Part shown: positions 33,929-38,091 of the stretch, piece by piece
Numbering within the stretch: the stretch's first letter is position 1
How the letters are laid out: the number at the start of each line of letters is the position of its first letter
Assembly: GCA_002457155.1 (NCBI GenBank)
Contig: NTJS01000013.1
Coordinates: forward strand, 1-38,091
Source of the DNA: Marine Group II euryarchaeote MED-G35
Lineage (GTDB): Archaea > Thermoplasmatota > Poseidoniia > Poseidoniales > Thalassarchaeaceae
Length of the DNA: 38,091 bases
Direction: 5' to 3'
Program-made: the position numbers and the translations under genes
The notes under the pieces: generated by a model
The model's database searches: none
Told to the model about the DNA's origin: nothing
Seen by the model: the letters and a program-made list of their open reading frames with translations, nothing else

Positions 33929-33956
33929 GGTATTCGGGAATCTCTGCGATACTTAA

Positions 33957-34643
33957 TCAATCTCGGAAAACCGAGACCTCTTCCAACGCCTTTCTCGACA
34001 AATCGGGAACTTTGGCACCCTCTGCAGGATAACCGACGGGGAGTAGCAGCATTGCGTGTTCGTGCTTGGGCCTCTGGAGTATTTCCCTCAGGAAACCCAT
34101 CGGAGAGGGCGTGTGAGGGAGGGTCGCAAGACCCATGTTGTGGATCGCTGATATGAACAGGCCAGCTGCAATTCCACAAGACTCCTGTGAGTAGTATGTG
34201 GGTGCTAAACCATCTCCCCTTTCCCTCTTTGAGTGTCTGAACAGGACAATAACCCATGGAGCTTCAGTGATGTGTTCCTTCACATGATCGGTACCAAGTG
34301 GTGCTAGTACTTCCTCCCACTCCTCGGGAATCCTCTCCTCGTAGAACCTAGACTCTTCCTTCTCCGCCTCCTCCCGGATCACCTCCTTCAAGTCCTTGTT
34401 CGAGATTGCCACGAATGTCCATGGCTGGAGATGGGCCCCGGAGGGTGCAGTGCTTGCTGTCCTAATTGCAAGCTCAATCAATTCACGGGGGACCTCTCGA
34501 TTGGAGAAGTGCCGGGTGGTCCTCCGACGGTCCATCTGCTCGTAGAATGAACGTGCCTTGGAAAGCATGGTTTCGCTTTCAACCTCGATGAACTCCAAGT
34601 CAATGAAGCCTGGCTCCTCGGCGTCCGTCATGTTCCTACTCAC
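33957..34643 (-). CDS. Nitroreductase-fold flavoprotein, iodotyrosine-deiodinase (IYD)-like
   Basis: FMN-dependent oxidoreductase of 228 residues. RRRTTRHFSNREVP (about 39-52) and APSGAHLQPWTFVAIS are the FMN-phosphate and flavin-binding blocks. The lid and dimer parts match the iodotyrosine deiodinase branch: IPEEWEEVLAPLGTD, ITEAPWVIVLF, YYSQESCGIAAGLFISAIHNMGLA, then HTPSPMGFL and LLPVGYPAE. The IYD branch reductively removes halogens from halotyrosines; in microbes the true substrate is often unknown. No signal peptide, so it is cytosolic. Its start overlaps the upstream PGF-tailed gene by four bases (ATGA), so the two are co-translated. Confidence 0.88.
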   Translation of the reverse strand: MSRNMTDAEEPGFIDLEFIEVESETMLSKARSFYEQMDRRRTTRHFSNREVPRELIELAIRTASTAPSGAHLQPWTFVAISNKDLKEVIREEAEKEESRFYEERIPEEWEEVLAPLGTDHVKEHITEAPWVIVLFRHSKRERGDGLAPTYYSQESCGIAAGLFISAIHNMGLATLPHTPSPMGFLREILQRPKHEHAMLLLPVGYPAEGAKVPDLSRKALEEVSVFRD

Positions 34644-35188
34644 TCACGCCGAATCACCAGGGTCGCCAGGAATATGGAAGCAATTGTCAGAGAAGTTGCG
34701 AAGCCAGGGGTGAAGCTCGAGTCATCAGACTGACAGCCGGTCGAATCGCCCCCCCAAGTGCCATTGTCATACCAGCAGTCAGACCAGACCTTCCAGCCGA
34801 ATCCGTTCTCCGGAATGCTGGTTGTGTTTCCATCCTCCCATTCAATCTCGATTTTCCAGTTTACGTAGGTCACTGTCTCCTCTGGCACAATTGCGCCCTC
34901 CCAAACATCACCCTCATCAGTCATTGAATGTGTCTCAGGTGGGTAGCAGATGCCTGAGTTAATGCATACCTGAGTTACCCAGGTAACTGTCGAAACGTTG
35001 CTCGCTGATTCCTCATTTAACCATACACTAACTTCGAAAATATCCCCTGCAGATGCGGCACTGGGATGCAAAACACTCTCGACTCCGGTTCCCTCTATCG
35101 AAGCCTCCTCATTGAGGCCTCCCTGAGATGCTGCAGCTGCAGATGCCATCGAGACCAGTAGGACTAGTGACATCAAGACCGCTCGCAC
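34640..35188 (-). CDS. Small secreted protein with PGF-CTERM-like anchor
   Basis: 182 residues. A signal peptide (MRAVLMSLVLLVSMASAAAA) precedes a beta-sandwich-like domain (about 35-150) with four Cys (VCINSGICY and SDCWYDN...GCQSDD), Trp-rich, with several N-x-S/T sites. The C-terminus TPGFATSLTIASIFLATLVI plus RRE has the PGF motif, helix and basic end of archaeosortase substrates, as does the giant protein. The domain itself is not assigned. A TTGATGAG box lies about 26 bases before the ATG. First gene of a two-gene unit with the nitroreductase. Confidence 0.75.
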   Translation of the reverse strand: MRAVLMSLVLLVSMASAAAASQGGLNEEASIEGTGVESVLHPSAASAGDIFEVSVWLNEESASNVSTVTWVTQVCINSGICYPPETHSMTDEGDVWEGAIVPEETVTYVNWKIEIEWEDGNTTSIPENGFGWKVWSDCWYDNGTWGGDSTGCQSDDSSFTPGFATSLTIASIFLATLVIRRE

Positions 35189-35227
35189 GTATGGTCGTGG
35201 AAACCATCACTCATCAATGGTGAGGCA

Positions 35228-35728
35228 CTATGTCTCAAGATTCCAAAGGTCGTCACCTATCCAGTGAATCGTGGAAATCGCCTTCCCCTTTGTCATCGAC
35301 ATCATCTCCTCGCCATCGTGCAATGCTGTCCCCGATGCAATTGGCTCACCAGTCTCCTGATTCCTGATCCAGACGAAATCGCCTTTCTGAAGTGATGGAT
35401 CTGCAATATGTATTCCAGCGCCCATGCAATCGGCCCCGTTTTCCAGAAATGATATGGCACCCCCGTCAACAGCTACCCATGAGTTCTCTACATTCCACTC
35501 GGAAATTCCCTTTAGCGTAGGGTACCAACCCATTTCACCACCAACCTCAATCTTCATCGCAAGAGGGACTCTATCAACCAGGATAAGGTCAGTTTCCTGA
35601 TAATGCGCCTGCTCGAGAAAACCATCGAGGCTCACCTCCTGTCCTATCCAAGATGTCAACTCATCAGCAACGCCCCTGATCTGCTTGATTCGTACCGGAG
35701 TCCTCCTCCTGAGCCTCTTGTCCACCAT
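35228..35728 (-). CDS. PUA-domain protein of the MCT-1/Tma20 type
   Basis: RNA-binding protein of 166 residues. A basic N-terminus (MVDKRLRRRTPVRIKQIRGVADEL) and a pre-PUA domain (to about 80, with MGWYPTLKGI like the YPTLR segment of MCTS1) lead to a PUA domain (about 85-165) with VAVDGGAISFLENGADCMGAGI and the ending STIHWIGDDLWNLE, which parallels the IHYLNDGLWHM end of human MCTS1. In eukaryotes MCT-1/Tma20 acts with DENR in 40S recycling and reinitiation; an archaeal role in translation is inferred. No signal peptide. Confidence 0.82.
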   Translation of the reverse strand: MVDKRLRRRTPVRIKQIRGVADELTSWIGQEVSLDGFLEQAHYQETDLILVDRVPLAMKIEVGGEMGWYPTLKGISEWNVENSWVAVDGGAISFLENGADCMGAGIHIADPSLQKGDFVWIRNQETGEPIASGTALHDGEEMMSMTKGKAISTIHWIGDDLWNLET

Positions 35729-35775
35729 GATTGCTCACATGCAGTGAGGCGCAAGAACATGCCGAAAGCGCACAC

Positions 35776-35783
35776 TTGAAGCG
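35776..35783 (+). promoter_or_regulatory. TATA-like box TTGAAGCG of the thrH gene
   Basis: Centred about 25.5 bases upstream of the ATG at 35805; same octamer as before the P1B ATPase gene. Confidence 0.4.
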
Positions 35784-35804
35784 CAGAGCCCTCAGCGCTG
35801 CTCG

Positions 35805-36428
35805 ATGCTTGCCGTGTGCCTCGACCTCGAGGGCGTGCTGATACCCGAGATTTGGATCAATGTCGCAGAGAGAACGGGGGTCGAAGCACTCAGGAGGACA
35901 ACCAGGGACGAACCGGACTACGATCGTCTAATGAGCTACAGGATTGGAATCTTAGATCAGCATGACATCAAGATCGAGGATATCACCTCGACAATCGGCT
36001 CCATGGAGCCTATGGACGGAGCGCTCGAGTTTCTCCAATCACTAGAGACGAAATGGCCGACATTAATCCTCTCAGATACATTCTCCCAGTTTGCCAAGCC
36101 GATGATGGCAAAGTTGGGACACCCGACCCTATTGTGCCACGCTTTGGTTATCGATGACAGCGGGAGGATAGAGGACTGGGAGATTAGGTACGAGGACCAC
36201 AAGCGCAAGACGGTGGAGTCCCTAATGGGGATGAACTACCACGTAATCGCTGCTGGTGATTCCTACAACGACACCTCCATGCTATCGGCTGCGAGTGCAG
36301 GAATCCTATTCAGGCCTCCAGATAATGTGGTCGATGAGTTTCCACAATTCCCCGTAGCTATGAACTATGCAGAGCTCACAGAAGCAATTGAGTCTGCTGC
36401 TTCGGACCTAGGTGAGCATTGGAAGTAG
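35805..36428 (+). CDS. thrH: Phosphoserine phosphatase / homoserine phosphotransferase ThrH
   Basis: HAD-family enzyme of 207 residues that removes phosphate from phosphoserine and can pass it to homoserine, linking serine and threonine synthesis. The sequence follows Pseudomonas ThrH along its whole length: CLDLEGVLIPEIWINVAERTG (motif I DLEGV, Glu in place of the usual second-position residue, as in ThrH), TLILSDTFSQFAKPMMAKLG (motif II Ser), HKRKTVESL (motif III Lys), AAGDSYNDTSMLSAASAGILF (motif IV) and EFPQFP. Best known in bacteria, so transfer is likely. Placed 51 bases upstream of the S8e gene, with its own box. Confidence 0.93.
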   Translation: MLAVCLDLEGVLIPEIWINVAERTGVEALRRTTRDEPDYDRLMSYRIGILDQHDIKIEDITSTIGSMEPMDGALEFLQSLETKWPTLILSDTFSQFAKPMMAKLGHPTLLCHALVIDDSGRIEDWEIRYEDHKRKTVESLMGMNYHVIAAGDSYNDTSMLSAASAGILFRPPDNVVDEFPQFPVAMNYAELTEAIESAASDLGEHWK

Positions 36429-36448
36429 AAATCTCGACCTCCAATCGT

Positions 36449-36456
36449 TTGAAATA
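36449..36456 (+). promoter_or_regulatory. TATA-like box TTGAAATA of the S8e gene
   Basis: Centred about 27 bases upstream of the ATG at 36480; identical to the Sec61-beta box. Confidence 0.55.
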
Positions 36457-36479
36457 AGGCAGGCAGGTCGGCGGGACGC

Positions 36480-36872
36480 ATGGCGAAGTGGCACGGCATT
36501 TCCCGCAGGAAGCCCTCGGGCGGACGTCTGAAGCGTCCGAACCGCTACAGGGGCAAGCGCAAGACCGAGGTCGCCAGCGAGGAGCAACTCGCTTATGTGG
36601 GTGAGGTCGATGCCCGCAAGAACTACCGGAAGAGGGCGGGCTTGCAGACAGTCAGACTCCTCGCAGTAAATCAGGTAAACGTCAACACGAAGGATGGGGA
36701 GACAGTCAGAGCCACTGTAAAGAACGTAGTCGGAAACGATGCGGATCCCAACTACGTGAGAAGGAATATCGTGACCAAGGGAGCGGTTCTGGAAACGGAC
36801 AAAGGTCTGGTCAGGGTGACAAGCAGGCCTGGCATGCACGGCGTAGTCAGCGGCGTACTCGTGGAAGAATGA
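36480..36872 (+). CDS. rps8e: 30S ribosomal protein S8e
   Basis: Archaeal/eukaryotic small-subunit protein of 130 residues, normal for archaea. The N-terminus MAKWHGISRRKPSGGRLK and the basic KKR-type stretch, the central NYRKRAGLQTVRLLAVNQVNV, and the end IVTKGAVLETDKGLVRVTSR followed by GVLVEE match the family. The protein binds 16S rRNA in the body of the subunit. Likely leaderless, from the box at -27. SRP19 follows 47 bases later. Confidence 0.96.
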   Translation: MAKWHGISRRKPSGGRLKRPNRYRGKRKTEVASEEQLAYVGEVDARKNYRKRAGLQTVRLLAVNQVNVNTKDGETVRATVKNVVGNDADPNYVRRNIVTKGAVLETDKGLVRVTSRPGMHGVVSGVLVEE

Positions 36873-36919
36873 GGCACGAAGCCCTCAAGTCACACACCAC
36901 TCAGGGATAGGGCGATAGC

Positions 36920-37360
36920 ATGGCGGCTAAGAGGGAGGAGATGATCCTGTGGACTGGATACTTCGACTCTAGACTTAGCCGTTCCGACGGTCGAAGGGTC
37001 CCGAAGGAAGCCAGCATTCCAAAGCCAACCCTGGAATCAGTCGTATGGGCTGCTCGCAGTGCTGGGATCAGGAAGATGAGGCAGGAGCCAGAGGCCAGCC
37101 ACCCCTCCAGGCCACACGCAAAGGAGGGGAGGTTGGTTATGCCTCCGGGGCACGTCTTCGAAGTGACTGAAACTAGCAGCAAAGAAGGAGTGATGAAGGC
37201 AATCGGAACTGCTCTCAGGAAGAGGTCCCAGGATGCAAAGGAGCAGGGGAAGGATGCAACAAGAGGACCTGCCAAGGGCGATCGGAGGGGGCGTTCTCAG
37301 CGTAAGTCGTTCAAGCACCGCAAAAGCGGTCAGAGGAAGAAGAGGTTCGGCCGGAAGTGA
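36920..37360 (+). CDS. srp19: Signal recognition particle protein SRP19
   Basis: Binds 7S RNA and readies it for SRP54, so that signal sequences are delivered to the Sec translocon. The conserved core is residues 8-50 (ILWTGYFDSRLSRSDGRRVP, then SIPKPTLESVVWAARSAGI) followed by the second strand region VMPPGHVFEV. 146 residues: the C-terminal ~45 form a very basic, Gly/Lys/Arg-rich tail (KSFKHRKSGQRKKRFGRK) longer than in most archaea, probably an RNA-binding extension. The ATG follows S8e by 47 bases. Confidence 0.92.
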   Translation: MAAKREEMILWTGYFDSRLSRSDGRRVPKEASIPKPTLESVVWAARSAGIRKMRQEPEASHPSRPHAKEGRLVMPPGHVFEVTETSSKEGVMKAIGTALRKRSQDAKEQGKDATRGPAKGDRRGRSQRKSFKHRKSGQRKKRFGRK

Positions 37361-37364
37361 GTTC

Positions 37365-37766
37365 TTGTTCAGGGTGGAAGAGGGGGTTCCCGATACCGAG
37401 ACCTTCCTTGGCCTCAGGGCCGGAGCAGGTATGCGTCCGCGCTCACAGGAAGGTGCGACAAGGGGCCTGGGACAGGAGCTTTTCTCAGTGCTTCTGCGAC
37501 TCGAGGATTCGGATGACATCGTGGGAATGGGTCGAGTCATAGGAGACGGGGGGACGATTTTCGTGATCTGCGATATGCTGGTTATCGAGGAATTCCAGAG
37601 AAAGGGTGGCGGCACTATAATCATGAACGCACTGATGGAATACTTACTCAGAGAAGCATCCCCCAAGTCATACATCAATCTCATGGCAGACGTGGACGGA
37701 TTCTACGAGAAGTGGGGCTTCGTCCCTTCCCTCCCAAATTCGAGAGGAATGGTCCTGAGAATCTAG
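37365..37766 (+). CDS. GNAT-family N-acetyltransferase
   Basis: Acetyl-CoA-dependent transferase of about 133 residues. The first strand FRVEEGVPDTETFLGLRAGAG, then VGMGRVIGDGGTIFVICDMLV (strands 2-4), the acetyl-CoA loop VIEEFQRKGGGTIIMNALMEYL (motif A Q/RxxGxG/A) and the end DGFYEKWGFVPS are the usual GNAT order. Substrate unknown. In-frame possible starts are TTG 37365 and GTG 37374; TTG, five bases after the SRP19 stop, is chosen because it gives a complete first strand. The frame upstream overlaps the SRP19 gene and is not needed. It converges on ilvE with one base between. Confidence 0.85.
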   Translation: MFRVEEGVPDTETFLGLRAGAGMRPRSQEGATRGLGQELFSVLLRLEDSDDIVGMGRVIGDGGTIFVICDMLVIEEFQRKGGGTIIMNALMEYLLREASPKSYINLMADVDGFYEKWGFVPSLPNSRGMVLRI

Positions 37767-37767
37767 T

Positions 37768-38091
37768 TTATTCCACTGAGACGGTCCAGCCGAACTCGTC
37801 CGGTGCACGCCTCTGTTGGATTGCCGTCAGGGCATCGTACATTTCCATGGCTACAGGCCCGACATCCCCTCCACAGTACTCTACCACCCTATCTCCGTGC
37901 TCTATCGTTCCGATTGCGGAAATTACGGCTGCGGTTCCGACGCAGAAGCACTCGTCCGCGTCAAGCGCGTACTCGACATCGACCTTCACCTCCCTAACCT
38001 CGTAGCCCCTGGACTGCGCGAGCTCCATGACAGATGCCCTCGTTACGCCTGGAAGGATTGTTCCCGTCAGCTCTGGGGTTGAAATGACTCC
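37768..38091 (-). CDS. ilvE: Branched-chain amino acid aminotransferase, C-terminal part (5' end outside window)
   Basis: PLP-dependent class IV aminotransferase that makes Val, Leu and Ile from their 2-keto acids. The 107 visible residues begin with GVISTPELTGTILPGVTRAS, then ELAQSRGYEVREVKVDVE, ADECFCVGTAAVISAIGTIE and the ending GPVAMEMYDALTAIQ...EFGWTV. ECFCVGTAAV is the family block contacting PLP phosphate. The catalytic Lys and N-terminus lie past base 38091. Confidence 0.93.
   Translation of the reverse strand, partial: GVISTPELTGTILPGVTRASVMELAQSRGYEVREVKVDVEYALDADECFCVGTAAVISAIGTIEHGDRVVEYCGGDVGPVAMEMYDALTAIQQRRAPDEFGWTVSVE

Overview
The window looks archaeal and most like a Marine Group II euryarchaeon (Candidatus Poseidoniales). 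Archaeal information-processing genes (ribosomal protein S8e, SRP19, Sec61-beta, a GINS-like replication factor, an MCT-1/Tma20-type PUA protein, a class II tRNA-Leu and tRNA-Ser) sit among bacterial-type genes (aa3-type cytochrome c oxidase, ThrH, bleomycin-hydrolase-type peptidase, Old Yellow Enzyme, ParA). Very large acidic secreted proteins with PGF-type C-terminal tails also fit. Lineage is inferred from gene content; no database search was possible. Genes are dense, and no gap above 300 bases lacks a gene.

Layout. 1-2704: 5'-part of a heavy-metal P1B ATPase (-), a HAD phosphatase (+), tRNA-Leu(CAA) (-). 2815-5083: GINS-like protein and a C1B cysteine peptidase (+). 5095-14028: Old Yellow Enzyme, a 2207-residue surface protein and RibD (all -). 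14092-15991: lipid/diacylglycerol-kinase-like enzyme and a PD-(D/E)XK nuclease-like protein (+). 16016-20713: cytochrome oxidase operon II-I-III-IV followed by tRNA-Ser(TGA) (-); subunit I carries an unusual secreted N-terminal domain. 20856-25283: TOPRIM protein, Lrp/AsnC regulator, NSUN-type RNA m5C methyltransferase, a small unknown protein, Sec61-beta and an unknown protein. 25405-28711: unknown protein, tyrosine recombinase, RimK-type ligase. 28843-32935: SAP-domain membrane protein, ParA, and a DMT-family transporter that begins with a ParB-like motif. 32918-35728: collagen-like cupredoxin lipoprotein, iodotyrosine-deiodinase-like nitroreductase, small PGF-tailed secreted protein, PUA protein (all -). 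35805-38091: ThrH, S8e, SRP19, GNAT acetyltransferase (+) and the 3'-part of a branched-chain aminotransferase (-).

Themes. (1) Cell surface and respiration: a type-1 copper lipoprotein, an aa3 oxidase with a CxCH-bearing exterior domain and a giant calcium-binding-type surface protein suggest an elaborate exterior. (2) Chromosome-to-membrane links: ParA overlaps the transcription unit of a multi-TM protein starting with the GLGRGL motif that ParB proteins use to contact ParA, and the gene just upstream encodes a SAP nucleic-acid-binding domain anchored in the membrane. This is the most promising candidate for an undescribed system here. (3) Transcription: many genes carry a TTGAA-type box 25-28 bases before the start codon, consistent with leaderless mRNAs, and this box decides several start codons.
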